DNA of 35,028 bases from JAKZSU01 sp047517485. Lineage in GTDB: Bacteria > Pseudomonadota > Alphaproteobacteria > UBA7887. The translations under genes were made by a program, and so were the position numbers. The DNA is taken from positions 1-35,028 of the forward strand of contig JAKZSU010000140.1 in assembly GCA_047517485.1 (NCBI GenBank), written 5' to 3'. Below the pieces are notes generated by a model that worked only from the letters and a program-made list of their open reading frames with translations, had not been told where the DNA came from and made no database searches. Shown in pieces: positions 7,994 to 16,297 of the stretch (the first letter of the stretch is position 1; every line of letters starts with the position of its first letter).

Positions 7994-8535
7994 GCCGCCG
8001 GGCAACTCGCCAGCATGCTAAGCATCCCGTCCGGCGAGAGTTTTTCGCAGTTGAACCAGTCATAGGCGATCATCCGCCCGGTGATCACGATGGCGATCCA
8101 GGCGCCGAGCGAGAGCGCCGCCGACGCCTTCACCCCGGCCGGCGGCACCGCGCGATCCCAGGCCGCGCCATCGCGCCGCACCCGGCGGTGAAACAGCACG
8201 ATGTTGGCCAGCGCCGCCACCAGGACGACCATCTTCAAGCGAAAAAACAGACTGTAAAAATAAACCTCGGGCTTGGCGTAGAACAGCAGCGCGCCGGTGA
8301 TCGCCATCAGCGCGAAGCCGGCGACTGTCCACGGCAGGATCCGCGCGGTCATTTCCGAGACCGCGACATCGCGAAGCGTCACCCCGAGCAAGCGCAGATC
8401 GACGATGATGATGGTGCCGACGAACAGCATGATCGTCACCACATGGGTCGCCTCGATCACCGGCCAAACGAACAACGATTCGCGAAGCGCAATGCTCCAG
8501 GCGGTCTCGTTCAGCCAGCCGATAACGTCGCTCAT
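7990..8535 (-). CDS. multi-pass membrane protein (DUF6644-like), first of a pair
   Basis: Membrane protein of 181 residues with four to five hydrophobic segments. The key helix is VWPVIEATHVVTIMLFVGTI followed by VDLRLLG; ATH supplies a His inside the membrane that could ligate heme. The helix starting ILPWTVAGFALMAITG and the C-terminal AWIAIVITGRMIAYDWFNC match segments of the next gene, so the two are paralogues. The start ATG overlaps the stop of the upstream cytochrome gene (ATGA), and the stop overlaps the GTG of the downstream paralogue. This is a strictly coupled three-gene set. Family name from memory; function unknown. Confidence 0.77.
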   Translation of the reverse strand: MSDVIGWLNETAWSIALRESLFVWPVIEATHVVTIMLFVGTIIIVDLRLLGVTLRDVAVSEMTARILPWTVAGFALMAITGALLFYAKPEVYFYSLFFRLKMVVLVAALANIVLFHRRVRRDGAAWDRAVPPAGVKASAALSLGAWIAIVITGRMIAYDWFNCEKLSPDGMLSMLASCPAA

Positions 8536-8984
8536 TCCAGTTCAGGCTCGCCGATCATGTGCCGTTCATGGCAGGCGACGCAGACTTGGTACAAATGCCC
8601 GCCGCTGTCGAACAAGCCGGCCTTGTCGTGGCGCTCGGCATCGCGCTTGGCGGTGCGCGCGATAATTTCCAACTGCGCCGATATCTCGGCCCATTGCGCC
8701 AGCCCCTCGGCATAGTGCGGTGCTGCCAGCACCCGGCTGATCTCGGCGATGCGGTCCGCACCGCCGGCGACCCCCGCCCAACCGGCGTCGGTGGTCGGCC
8801 ACAGCTCTTCCTCGCCCGCCGCGGTGGTGATCCACCCCGCCGAATCCCAAATCACCTCCGCCGCCGGCTCGAGATCCTCCGCCATCAGATCATGCACGCT
8901 CTTGATATCCGCCGCCCCGGCGTTTCCGGCCAAGGCCGCGCCGATCAGCGCCAAGGCGAAGCGTGACGTTTTCCACAACCGCAT
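8532..8984 (-). CDS. small exported c-type cytochrome
   Basis: Periplasmic heme protein of 150 residues. I chose the internal ATG at 8984 (MRLWKTSRFALALIGAAL) because it gives a standard signal peptide ending AGA and has a GGGAG Shine-Dalgarno about ten bases upstream; the longer frame begins at 9017. A single heme-attachment motif, CVACH, lies near the C-terminus (residue about 137), within YQVCVACHERHM. A mostly helical body with a C-terminal heme site is reminiscent of cytochrome c'/c556-type proteins, but similarity cannot be measured here. It is coupled by ATGA to two membrane proteins, suggesting that it exchanges electrons with them. Confidence 0.78.
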   Translation of the reverse strand: MRLWKTSRFALALIGAALAGNAGAADIKSVHDLMAEDLEPAAEVIWDSAGWITTAAGEEELWPTTDAGWAGVAGGADRIAEISRVLAAPHYAEGLAQWAEISAQLEIIARTAKRDAERHDKAGLFDSGGHLYQVCVACHERHMIGEPELE

Positions 8985-9031
8985 GCCATTGGTCTCCCGT
9001 GTTTCTATCGCTCGCATCGTCCGGCGGCCTA

Positions 9032-9274
9032 TTATCGCCGCGTTCGGACAATCACGCCGACGATCGTCTCCTCGCCGAGCGACCGGCAGGCTTCCAGCCG
9101 CTGCAGCCCCTCGACCAACACCAGCCGCTCGCCGTCGCGCCGCACCAGGATCGGCGTTCTTTGACCCTCTTCCAGCATACTCTCGGCGATCCCGTTCACC
9201 ACCGACAAATCAAGCGACGACCGCCGCGCCATCGGCACGTAGATATCGGCGATCTTGAACGTCTCATCTTCCAT
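9032..9274 (-). CDS. stand-alone ParB/sulfiredoxin-like domain protein
   Basis: Eighty-residue protein consisting only of a ParB N-terminal-like domain. Visible motifs are a short strand (KIADIYVP), the helix SVVNGIAESMLEEGQRTPILVRR and VEGLQRLEACRSLG, which corresponds to the ParB/Srx nucleotide-binding signature (usually D-GxxRLxAxxxLG). The DNA-binding and dimerisation parts of chromosomal ParB are absent, so a partitioning role is unlikely; small relatives have been linked to CTPase, ATPase or nuclease activity. The start is supported by GGGAGAG a few bases upstream. It lies 56 bp after the cyclase and 47 bp before the cytochrome gene on the same strand and may share their transcript. Function unknown. 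Confidence 0.7.
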   Translation of the reverse strand: MEDETFKIADIYVPMARRSSLDLSVVNGIAESMLEEGQRTPILVRRDGERLVLVEGLQRLEACRSLGEETIVGVIVRTRR

Positions 9275-9330
9275 CGGCTCTCCCGTTTTGACGCTTCGAC
9301 GCTCGACCGCCTCCTTCCGCCTATTCTATT

Positions 9331-12300
9331 TCACTTTATTGCAACTGGCTCATCCGGGACGTCGAGCCCGGCCAGCCTCAGCCCTTCGACGGTGGCCTTG
9401 ATAAAATCGTCGCCGAAGTTCCAGTCCCTGAGATAGGTCCACAGGTCGTCCTGATAGTCGGGATAGAGCGCCAACATCTTGGCAACCGCGTCGCGCGCCT
9501 CGTCCAGCCTTCCGAGATGGGCATAGGCGACCGCGCGCGAGCGCCATGTGGGAAAATACTCCGGCAAGTCGATGCGCAGATAGGCGGCCAGCGCCTTGTC
9601 CGTCTCGCCCTTGCGCAAATGGTTGTGGCCAATGGCGAAATAGTGCACTGGCGACATCAGGGGATCGAGGAATTTGGCCTGCTCAATCATCGCGATCCCG
9701 CGGTCCCAATCGCCGGCGTAGGCGATGAACAGGCCGAGGTTGTCGAGAAAAGTGGCGTCGTTGGGGCTGAGCGACAGCGCCTGCTCGGCCTCGGTGAAAA
9801 ACAAGTCGAGATCGTGGGCGAAGAAATGGATGATGGCGAGCACGGAATGGGCCTCGGCGTTGGTGGGGTCGCGACGCACCGCCTCGCGCGCGGCTGCCAA
9901 GACGAGATCCAGCGGATCGGGGCGCGGGTTGTAGCGGTTCATGTGCTCATCGAGATAGACCGTGGCCAACCACACCCGGGCTTGGACGTAATCGGGCTCG
10001 CTTTCGACGATGCGCTCCAGGCAATCGCGCGCGGTGGCGTGCATTTCCGCGTCAATGTGGTCGAGATAGGATTGTGCGAACAACACGCATTCATACGCCG
10101 CGAGGCTTTCCGGCGGGGTGCGCCGGGCGCGCTCCTGGCCTTCGCGGGCGATCGCGCCACGGTTGTGGCCAATGGCGGTGGCAATGCGGCCGCTGATCCG
10201 TTCCTGGATGGCGAAAATATTGGACGGGTTCAGCGCCTCCTCATAAGTTTCGGCCCACAGATGTTCGCCGGTCTCTGCCGCCAACAGCTGCGCGGTGACC
10301 TTGACCGTTTCGCCGGCGCGCCGCACGCTGCCCTCGACCACATGGCTCGCGCCGAGCTCGCGCGCGACCACGCGCACGTCCACCGCCTCGCCCTTGTAGC
10401 GAAACGTCGAATTGCGCGCGATCACCAGCATACGCCGGCGCTGCAACTCGGTGATCAAGTCCTCGGTGATGCCGTCGGCGAAATACTCTTGTTCCGGGTC
10501 ACCGGACATATTGTCGAACGGGAGCACGGCGATGACCGGGCGGGAGGACTCGGCCGGCGCGTCGGGCACGCCGGCCTTGCGAAGGCCCTCGACTCGATGC
10601 TCGATATGGCTCTCGGTAAAGTTCCAAAAGCGCATCTCGTCCCGCGCGACTTCGAGGTTGAAGTCGGGATAGAGGCGCATGAGATCCTTGACCGCCTGTT
10701 TCGCCTCGGCGGCGCGGCCCAACTGGCCATAGATTTCGGCGAACACGATATGGGTCCAGTAGAATCCTGGCAGGTTGAGTTCCAACTCCGCGTCCAAGGC
10801 TTTGTCGTATTCGCCCATGTGATAGTAGTAATTGGAGTATCCGTAATGGAGCGCGCCCGGCAAGTACGGATTGAGCGCACGCGCCTTGTTGAGTAGGGCG
10901 ATGCCGCGTTCCCATTTTCCCGCGTAGATCATGTGTAGAGCGTAGGCTCCGATCAAAAATCCGTTGTTTGGATTGAGGCTGATCGCCTTTTCGCCAATAG
11001 AAAAATACTCCGGTAATTCATGGCGCAAGAAGTGAATTCGCGAAAGATCAAATAGGGCGCTTGGACTATCCGGGTCGAGTTCGATCGCGCGCTGAACGGA
11101 TTTCAGAGCAAGATCGAGCGGTGGCGGGCCGTCGGGCCGAGGATTTAATCCGCAACAGTGCTCATCGGCATATATCCGCGCCAGCATATCCCAAGCCTCC
11201 CCATAATCGGGGTCGATCTCGATAGCCCGCTCCAAGCACGTCCGGGCCTCGAGGTGATGCTCGGGGGTAATGGCATATAAGTAGGCTCGTGCCCGCAGTA
11301 CGCAATCGAAGGCGTCCAGACTATCGGTCGTTCGGCTCGCCAATCGACTCATCCGGGCGCGGGCGATAACGCCGTAATTTTCGGCGAGCACGCTCACCAC
11401 CTTTGCGGAAATCTCGTCCTGGAGCGCGAAGATATTGTCCGCTGTCAGAGCGCGCTCGTAATCTTCCGCCCAGAGATGGCCGCCCGTATCCGCATCGAGA
11501 AGCTGGGCGGTGATGCGGATCGTCGTGCCGGCTTGGCGCACGCTGCCTTCAAGCACGTAAGCGACACCGAGATCGCGCCCGACCTCGCGCACGTCAACCG
11601 CCTGACCTTTGTAGCGGAATGTGGAGTTGCGCGCGATCACGAACAGGTCTTCGAAGAAGGTCAGTTCGGTAATGATTTGTTCGGTCAACCCATCGACGAA
11701 ATAATCTTGTTCGGGATCGCCGGAAAGATTGTCGAACGGCAAAACCGCGATCGACGGACCGGTCGGTAACGCCAGCACCGGATCGTCGGTCGCCGCCCCG
11801 TCCGCCGTCACCGTGGGTGGCGCTTCGTCGCGGACCAGCCACCAGCCGCCGCCGATCAGGGCCAGCAGGATAATACCGGTGGCGACGGCCAATCCGGTTC
11901 GCGCTTTACGAACCTGTCGCACCGGGTCCGAACCATCCAGCAACACCCGATAAGCCCGCACCGGTTCGGCGATGTTCTTGACGTCGTGTTTGCCCGCGTC
12001 GGCGAAATCGTAGGCGACTTTGGCCGCGACATATTTGTGGACGTCTTCCGCGACCATCACTCCGCCCGCCGCCGCGAGACTCTCCAGCCGCGCCGCCACG
12101 TTCACCCCATCACCGTAGATCGTGCCGTCGTCGCGGATGATGATATCGCCGAGATTGATGCCGATGCGGAAATGCATCCGCCGATGATCGTCGAGGCCGG
12201 CGTTGCTCTCGCCCAGCGCGCGCTGAATCTCGACCGCCGCCTCGACCGCCTCGACGACACTGTCGAATGTCGCCAGCACGCTGTCGCCGGCGGTATCGAC

Positions 12301-12462
12301 GATCCGCCCATCATGGCTTTCCACATGCGCGGCAAAGACGTCGCGATATTGGGTGAGCGTGGCCACGGTGGCGCGCTCGTCGTCGGCCATCAGCCGGCTG
12401 TAGCCGGCGACGTCGGCGGCGAGAATTGTCGTCAGGCGTCTGCGTCCCTCGTCAGCGGCCAT
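9331..12462 (-). CDS. class III adenylate cyclase with duplicated TolB-like/TPR modules
   Basis: Membrane-anchored nucleotide cyclase of 1043 residues. Residues 8-175 form the catalytic domain: metal-binding Asp17 (LAADVAGYSRLM) and Asp60 (DTAGDSVLATF), and the transition-state pair Asn121/Arg125 (GDGVNVAARLE). A single membrane helix follows at about 192-210. The rest is a TolB-N-like domain (about 236-365, IAVLPFDNLSGDPEQDYFVDG), TPR repeats (about 383-630), then a second copy of each (about 643-775 and 785-1035). The two halves align closely, for example ARNSTFRYKGQAVDVR with ARNSTFRYKGEAVDVR. This indicates an internal tandem duplication of the regulatory module. The active site looks complete, so cAMP synthesis is likely; the TolB/TPR part probably senses or binds a partner. 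It diverges from the GST gene across 164 bp. Confidence 0.88.
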   Translation of the reverse strand: MAADEGRRRLTTILAADVAGYSRLMADDERATVATLTQYRDVFAAHVESHDGRIVDTAGDSVLATFDSVVEAVEAAVEIQRALGESNAGLDDHRRMHFRIGINLGDIIIRDDGTIYGDGVNVAARLESLAAAGGVMVAEDVHKYVAAKVAYDFADAGKHDVKNIAEPVRAYRVLLDGSDPVRQVRKARTGLAVATGIILLALIGGGWWLVRDEAPPTVTADGAATDDPVLALPTGPSIAVLPFDNLSGDPEQDYFVDGLTEQIITELTFFEDLFVIARNSTFRYKGQAVDVREVGRDLGVAYVLEGSVRQAGTTIRITAQLLDADTGGHLWAEDYERALTADNIFALQDEISAKVVSVLAENYGVIARARMSRLASRTTDSLDAFDCVLRARAYLYAITPEHHLEARTCLERAIEIDPDYGEAWDMLARIYADEHCCGLNPRPDGPPPLDLALKSVQRAIELDPDSPSALFDLSRIHFLRHELPEYFSIGEKAISLNPNNGFLIGAYALHMIYAGKWERGIALLNKARALNPYLPGALHYGYSNYYYHMGEYDKALDAELELNLPGFYWTHIVFAEIYGQLGRAAEAKQAVKDLMRLYPDFNLEVARDEMRFWNFTESHIEHRVEGLRKAGVPDAPAESSRPVIAVLPFDNMSGDPEQEYFADGITEDLITELQRRRMLVIARNSTFRYKGEAVDVRVVARELGASHVVEGSVRRAGETVKVTAQLLAAETGEHLWAETYEEALNPSNIFAIQERISGRIATAIGHNRGAIAREGQERARRTPPESLAAYECVLFAQSYLDHIDAEMHATARDCLERIVESEPDYVQARVWLATVYLDEHMNRYNPRPDPLDLVLAAAREAVRRDPTNAEAHSVLAIIHFFAHDLDLFFTEAEQALSLSPNDATFLDNLGLFIAYAGDWDRGIAMIEQAKFLDPLMSPVHYFAIGHNHLRKGETDKALAAYLRIDLPEYFPTWRSRAVAYAHLGRLDEARDAVAKMLALYPDYQDDLWTYLRDWNFGDDFIKATVEGLRLAGLDVPDEPVAIK

Positions 12463-12483
12463 GCCACCCCCACAAACTCTTCA

Positions 12484-12524
12484 GGCAAGGCTACGCCGAA
12501 GCGTGAGAGTTGCAAAGCCTTGCC
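12484..12524. promoter_or_regulatory. inverted repeat in the divergent cyclase/GST intergenic region
   Basis: GGCAAGGCT (12484-12492) and AGCCTTGCC (12516-12524) form a 9-bp stem around 23 bases. It lies about 20 bp upstream of the cyclase start. It could be an operator or leader hairpin; nothing else supports this. Confidence 0.25.
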
Positions 12525-12626
12525 GCACCGCGCGCGGGCGCCGCCGAAGCCGTGATTGTGTTTGAGCCCGCGTCCCAGTTTCGTATTCTGCTAGCGAATA
12601 GTGCCCAACGCCGCGAAAGGCATGCC

Positions 12627-13442
12627 ATGACCACCGAACCCACACCCACCGGCCCCTTCCGCCTGTTCTATCACCCGGCGAGCAGCGCCTCGATGCGGGT
12701 GACGCTGTACTTGCGCTGTCGCGGCGTGCCGCCGTCGCTGGTCGAGCTAGTCAGCACCGGCCTGGCCACCGATCATCGCGGCATTCTCGTCTTCACCATG
12801 CCCGAGGGCGATCCCGAGACCGACCGGGTCGGCACCACCGATTTAACCGCCTTCAACCCGGAGGGCCGGGTGCCCATCCTGCTGCGCCGCGACGGCACCA
12901 AAATGACCCAATCGGGTCCGATCATCGACTATATCGAGGCGTGCCTCCCGCCTGGCCACGGTACCCCGCTACTGCCGTCCGACCCGTGGTCGCGCGCCGA
13001 GGCGCGGCGCATCATGTGGATCATCGCCTCCGACATCCAGCCCTACCAGAACATCCCGTTCATCATTCAGGCGATGGGCGAATGGGGCATGGTCAAGGCG
13101 CCGCCGCCGACCCACCCGCTGCGCCTCCATTTCATCCGCCGCGAATTCGCCGCGCTCGAGTTAATCATGGCCGACTGCGCCGGCACCTTCGCCGTCGGCG
13201 ACGCGATCAGCCACGCCGACTGCTTCCTGGTGCCGCAAATCCGCAACGCCCTACTCGCCGGCATCGACCTATCTGGCGAATTCCCCACCCTGTCGCGGGT
13301 CTGGCAAAACATGCTCGACGTGCCCGAAGTCCAAGCCGTCCTCGAAGACGCCGGCGGCATCGTCCAACCGCTCGCCTTCGACGCCGAAAAATTCGAAGTC
13401 TACGCAACGGCGGCGGCGGCGACCCCGCCGCGGGGGGAATAG
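12627..13442 (+). CDS. glutathione S-transferase family protein, zeta-like
   Basis: Cytosolic glutathione-dependent enzyme of 271 residues. The ATG at 12627 was chosen because the thioredoxin-like domain begins right after it and an AAAGG element lies upstream. The motif SSASMRVTLYL (residues 19-29) matches the SSxSxRVRI active-site signature of zeta-class GSTs (maleylacetoacetate isomerase type). It is followed by the cis-Pro region GRVPILL and the glutathione-binding QSGPIIDYIE. A 25-30 residue insertion rich in acidic residues lies between the first helix and the cis-Pro strand, which makes a standard isomerase less certain. The C-terminal helical domain covers about 130-250. No tyrosine-degradation neighbours are present, so the substrate is unknown. 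Confidence 0.75.
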   Translation: MTTEPTPTGPFRLFYHPASSASMRVTLYLRCRGVPPSLVELVSTGLATDHRGILVFTMPEGDPETDRVGTTDLTAFNPEGRVPILLRRDGTKMTQSGPIIDYIEACLPPGHGTPLLPSDPWSRAEARRIMWIIASDIQPYQNIPFIIQAMGEWGMVKAPPPTHPLRLHFIRREFAALELIMADCAGTFAVGDAISHADCFLVPQIRNALLAGIDLSGEFPTLSRVWQNMLDVPEVQAVLEDAGGIVQPLAFDAEKFEVYATAAAATPPRGE

Positions 13443-13445
13443 GGC

Positions 13446-13505
13446 GGCAAGCGCGACCGCGCGCCCGAGCTTATGCGAGGCCAGCTTGGCCGGCGCTTGA
13501 ACGCA
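13446..13505 (+). repeat. dispersed core repeat, copy B
   Basis: Second copy of the 60-bp core, starting four bases after the GST stop codon. It is identical to copy A over the first 40 bases. It differs in the middle (CTTGGCC for CTGCGTGG), where it still keeps a GGCCA/TGGCC stem. It is again followed by the CAAACCGCGATGAG hairpin. Confidence 0.8.
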
Positions 13506-13508
13506 CAC

Positions 13509-13541
13509 CAAACCGCGATGAGTCTTGCTCATCGCGGTTTG
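13509..13541. terminator. 14-bp-arm hairpin between convergent genes, second copy
   Basis: CAAACCGCGATGAG (13509-13522), loop TCTTG, CTCATCGCGGTTTG (13528-13541). The arms are identical to those at 7294-7326 while the loop differs. The element sits between the GST gene and the convergent yciB gene (stop at 13545), where a two-way terminator is expected. Confidence 0.6.
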
Positions 13542-13544
13542 CTA

Positions 13545-14108
13545 CTACTCCGCCGGCTCTTCCGCGTCGTCGTCCTTGACCGCGTGTTTGGTGATCAGCG
13601 GCACCAGGGTCAGGCTGAACACCAAGGTCAGCGGCATGATGCCGAATAGTTTGAAATTGATCCACATCTCGGTGGTCTGGGTCCGCCAGACGATCTCGTT
13701 GAGTACCGCGAGGACGACGAAGAACAGCGCCCAGCGCACGGTAAGAAGGCGCCAGCCGCGTTCGGTCAAGTTGAACACCGGGCCGAACAGTTTTTGCAGC
13801 AGCGGCAGGCGGAAGATCAGCCCGCCGGTCAGAATCGCCGCGAACAGCAGGTTGACGATGGTCGGCTTGAGCTTGATGAACATTTCGTCGTCGAGCAACA
13901 GGGTGAGGCCGCCGAAGCCGAGCACGAACACACCCGAGACCAGCGGCATCACCGGCAGGCGGCGGGTCAGCATCCACGCCGTCGGGACCGCCACCGCGGT
14001 CGCGACCATGAAGGCGGCGGTCGCCGGCATCAGCCCCCAGCGTGCGTTGGCGATGAAGAATATCACCAGTGGGCCGATTTCGCAGGCGAACTTAAGAAAT
14101 GGTTTCAT
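13545..14108 (-). CDS. yciB: septation protein A, YciB/IspZ family
   Basis: Inner-membrane protein of 187 residues, the usual size for YciB (IspZ/septation protein A), which is needed for normal cell envelope and division in several bacteria. The family opening KFACEIGPLVIFFIANARWG is present, followed by five to six membrane helices, the conserved KLKPTIVNLLFAAIL segment, and NEIVWRTQTTEMWINFKLFG near residue 140. The C-terminus is short and acidic (DDDAEEPAE). It starts three bases after the ftsY stop and ends the dapF-mtaB-ftsY-yciB operon. This gene order supports an alphaproteobacterial origin. Confidence 0.92.
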   Translation of the reverse strand: MKPFLKFACEIGPLVIFFIANARWGLMPATAAFMVATAVAVPTAWMLTRRLPVMPLVSGVFVLGFGGLTLLLDDEMFIKLKPTIVNLLFAAILTGGLIFRLPLLQKLFGPVFNLTERGWRLLTVRWALFFVVLAVLNEIVWRTQTTEMWINFKLFGIMPLTLVFSLTLVPLITKHAVKDDDAEEPAE

Positions 14109-14111
14109 CGG

Positions 14112-15056
14112 TTAAGTCTCTAATCCCAATAAGCTTTTGGCAAAACTCTCGGCCTCGAACGGGCGCAGATCGTCGATGTCCTCGCCGACGCCGACCGCGT
14201 GCACCGGCAAGCCGAACCGCTCCGCCAGCGCCACCACGACGCCGCCGCGCGCGCTGCCGTCGAGCTTGGTGACGATCAATCCGGTCAAATCGGCGATATC
14301 GCGAAACACCTCTACCTGACGGTGCGCGTTCTGGCCCACGGTGGCGTCGAGCACCAGGACCACGCTATGCGGCGCGGTGGCATCGAGCTTTTTCACCACC
14401 CGCACCAGTTTGGCCAACTCTTCCATCAGATCGGCTTTGTTCTGCAGGCGACCCGCGGTATCGACGATCAGCACGTCGCAAGCCTCGGCACGGGCGCGGG
14501 CGAGCGCATCATAGGCGAGCCCCGCCGGATCACCGCCGGCCTTGCCGGTCACCACCGGTGCGCTGGATCGCGCGCCCCACACCTGCAATTGTTCGACCGC
14601 GGCGGCACGAAACGTATCGGCGGCGGCCAGCATCACGGCCAAGCCTTGGCCGGTCCAATGATGAGCAAGCTTGCCAATCGTGGTGGTCTTGCCGGTGCCG
14701 TTGACCCCAACCATCAGCACCACATGCGGGGTGTTCGCGGGGTCGGGGATCAGCGGCACGGCGAGCGGTTCGAGCAGGGTCGCGATGTCCGCCGCCAACG
14801 CGCCTTGGACCTCGCCCGGAGTCACGTCCTTGTCGAATTTCGTCGCCGCCAGATTGGCGCTGAAGCGCGCCGCGCACGCGGTGCCGAGGTCGGCGGCGAT
14901 CAGCAGCTCTTCGAGTTCCTCGATCGCCGCGGCGTCGAGTTTGCGGCTGGTGAAAATCGCGCCGATGCCGTCGCCGAGCGCCTTTGCCGAGCGCCCGAGC
15001 CCGGCCTTGAGCCGGCCGAGCCAACCGCCGCGCGACGCCGCCGCGAGATCGCTCAC
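14112..15056 (-). CDS. ftsY: signal recognition particle receptor FtsY
   Basis: SRP receptor GTPase that docks ribosome-SRP complexes at the membrane for co-translational insertion. The 314-residue form has the N helical bundle (about 10-95) and the G domain: G1 GVNGTGKTTT (117-126), DTFRAAAVEQL, DTAGRLQNKADLMEEL, and TKLDGSARGG, ending with the FtsY-specific GVGEDIDDLRPFEAESF. The long acidic A domain of enterobacterial FtsY is missing, as is common in alphaproteobacteria. The start overlaps the mtaB stop as ATGA. Its partner Ffh is encoded 3 kb away on the other strand. Confidence 0.97.
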   Translation of the reverse strand: MSDLAAASRGGWLGRLKAGLGRSAKALGDGIGAIFTSRKLDAAAIEELEELLIAADLGTACAARFSANLAATKFDKDVTPGEVQGALAADIATLLEPLAVPLIPDPANTPHVVLMVGVNGTGKTTTIGKLAHHWTGQGLAVMLAAADTFRAAAVEQLQVWGARSSAPVVTGKAGGDPAGLAYDALARARAEACDVLIVDTAGRLQNKADLMEELAKLVRVVKKLDATAPHSVVLVLDATVGQNAHRQVEVFRDIADLTGLIVTKLDGSARGGVVVALAERFGLPVHAVGVGEDIDDLRPFEAESFAKSLLGLET

Positions 15057-16297
15057 GCCGCCTCCGCGACGAGGTGCGCGCCGTCGATGCCGGTCACCCG
15101 CGCCGCGACGATACTCCCGGGCACTTGGTCGCTGGCAAGACGCGCGGAAGCAAAAGTCTCGGTGCGCCCGGTGGCGCCGGTTTCCATTAGAACCGCTTCG
15201 GTCCGTCCGACGCGACTTTTCAGGTGCCGCGCCAAGGCCGCTTCACCGGCCGCCCGCAGCGCCGCCGCGCGCGCCTTGCGCACCGCTGGTGCGACCTGCG
15301 GCATCCGCGCCGCCGGCGTGCCCTCGCGCGGCGAATAGGGGAATACGTGAAGGTGTGCCAAGTCCGCTGCCTCGACCATCGCCAGCGTATTCTCAAAATT
15401 CGAGTCGGTCTCGGTCGGAAAGCCGGCGATCAGATCGGCGCCGAGCGCGATCCCGGGGCGCAAGCCGCGCACCGTCTCGCAGAACCGCAGCGCTTGGTCG
15501 CGGCTATGGCGCCGCTTCATCCGCTTTAAGATCATATCGTCGCCGGCTTGCAGGCTGAGGTGGAGATGCGGCATCAGGCGCGGCTCGTCGCCGATCAAGC
15601 CGAGCAAGGTGTCGTCGATTTCCGCGACGTCGATCGACGACAACCGCAAGCGCTCGAGCCCGGGCACCGCGGCAAGCAGGCGGCGGACCGCCTGACCGAG
15701 GCTCGGCCGCCCCGGCAGATCGGCGCCGTACGACGTAATATCGACCCCGCTCAACACCACCTCGCGGGTGCCGTTGGCGACCACCAGCCGCACCTGGTCG
15801 GCGATCGCGCCGAGCGGCACGCTGCGGCTGTTGCCGCGGCCATACGGGATAATGCAAAACGTGCAGCGGTGATCGCAGCCGTTCTGCACCGCCACGAAGG
15901 CGCGGGTCCGCTGGTCGAAGCCGGCGATCAAATGATGCGCGGTCTCACGCACCGCCATGATGTCGTCGACCGCGACGCGCGTGGTTTCACGCCGGCCAAA
16001 TTGAAAAAAGTCCAGTTTTTCTTGGTTGCCGATTACCCGATCGACCTCGGGCATTTCGGCAAAACGCTCAGGGCTAATCTGCGCCGCGCAGCCGGTGACG
16101 ATAATCCGCGCCTCGGGGCGCCGCCGCCGTGCCTTGCGGATCGCCTGGCGTGCCTGGCGTTCGGCTTCCGCGGTGACCGCGCAGGTATTGACGATCACCG
16201 TATCCGACAGGTCCAGATGCTCGCCGTGGCCGCGCATCACTTCGGATTCGTACGCATTCAGCCGACAGCCGAAGGTCAAGATCTCTGGGCTGCTCAC
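15053..16297 (-). CDS. mtaB: tRNA t6A37 methylthiotransferase MtaB
   Basis: Radical-SAM enzyme that adds a methylthio group to t6A at position 37 of tRNAs reading ANN codons. The N-terminal domain supplies the auxiliary 4Fe-4S ligands Cys11 (TFGCRLN), Cys39 (VNTCAVT) and Cys70 (VTGCAAQ). The radical-SAM triad is Cys141, Cys145 and Cys148 (NGCDHRCTFCIIPYGRG). The C-terminal part shows TETDSNFENTL and HVFPYSPREGTPAARM, typical of MtaB rather than MiaB or RimO, and ends in a TRAM-like domain. Length of 414 is normal. It overlaps dapF upstream and ftsY downstream by four bases each. Confidence 0.95.
   Translation of the reverse strand: MSSPEILTFGCRLNAYESEVMRGHGEHLDLSDTVIVNTCAVTAEAERQARQAIRKARRRRPEARIIVTGCAAQISPERFAEMPEVDRVIGNQEKLDFFQFGRRETTRVAVDDIMAVRETAHHLIAGFDQRTRAFVAVQNGCDHRCTFCIIPYGRGNSRSVPLGAIADQVRLVVANGTREVVLSGVDITSYGADLPGRPSLGQAVRRLLAAVPGLERLRLSSIDVAEIDDTLLGLIGDEPRLMPHLHLSLQAGDDMILKRMKRRHSRDQALRFCETVRGLRPGIALGADLIAGFPTETDSNFENTLAMVEAADLAHLHVFPYSPREGTPAARMPQVAPAVRKARAAALRAAGEAALARHLKSRVGRTEAVLMETGATGRTETFASARLASDQVPGSIVAARVTGIDGAHLVAEAA

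Noticed and set aside
9032..9274. Chromosome or plasmid partition ParB
   Set aside because: Too short, without helix-turn-helix or dimer domain, and with no parA or parS-like site nearby.
9517..10896. 459-codon plus-strand frame inside the cyclase gene
   Set aside because: Antisense shadow; the minus strand encodes clear TolB-like and TPR motifs across the same bases.
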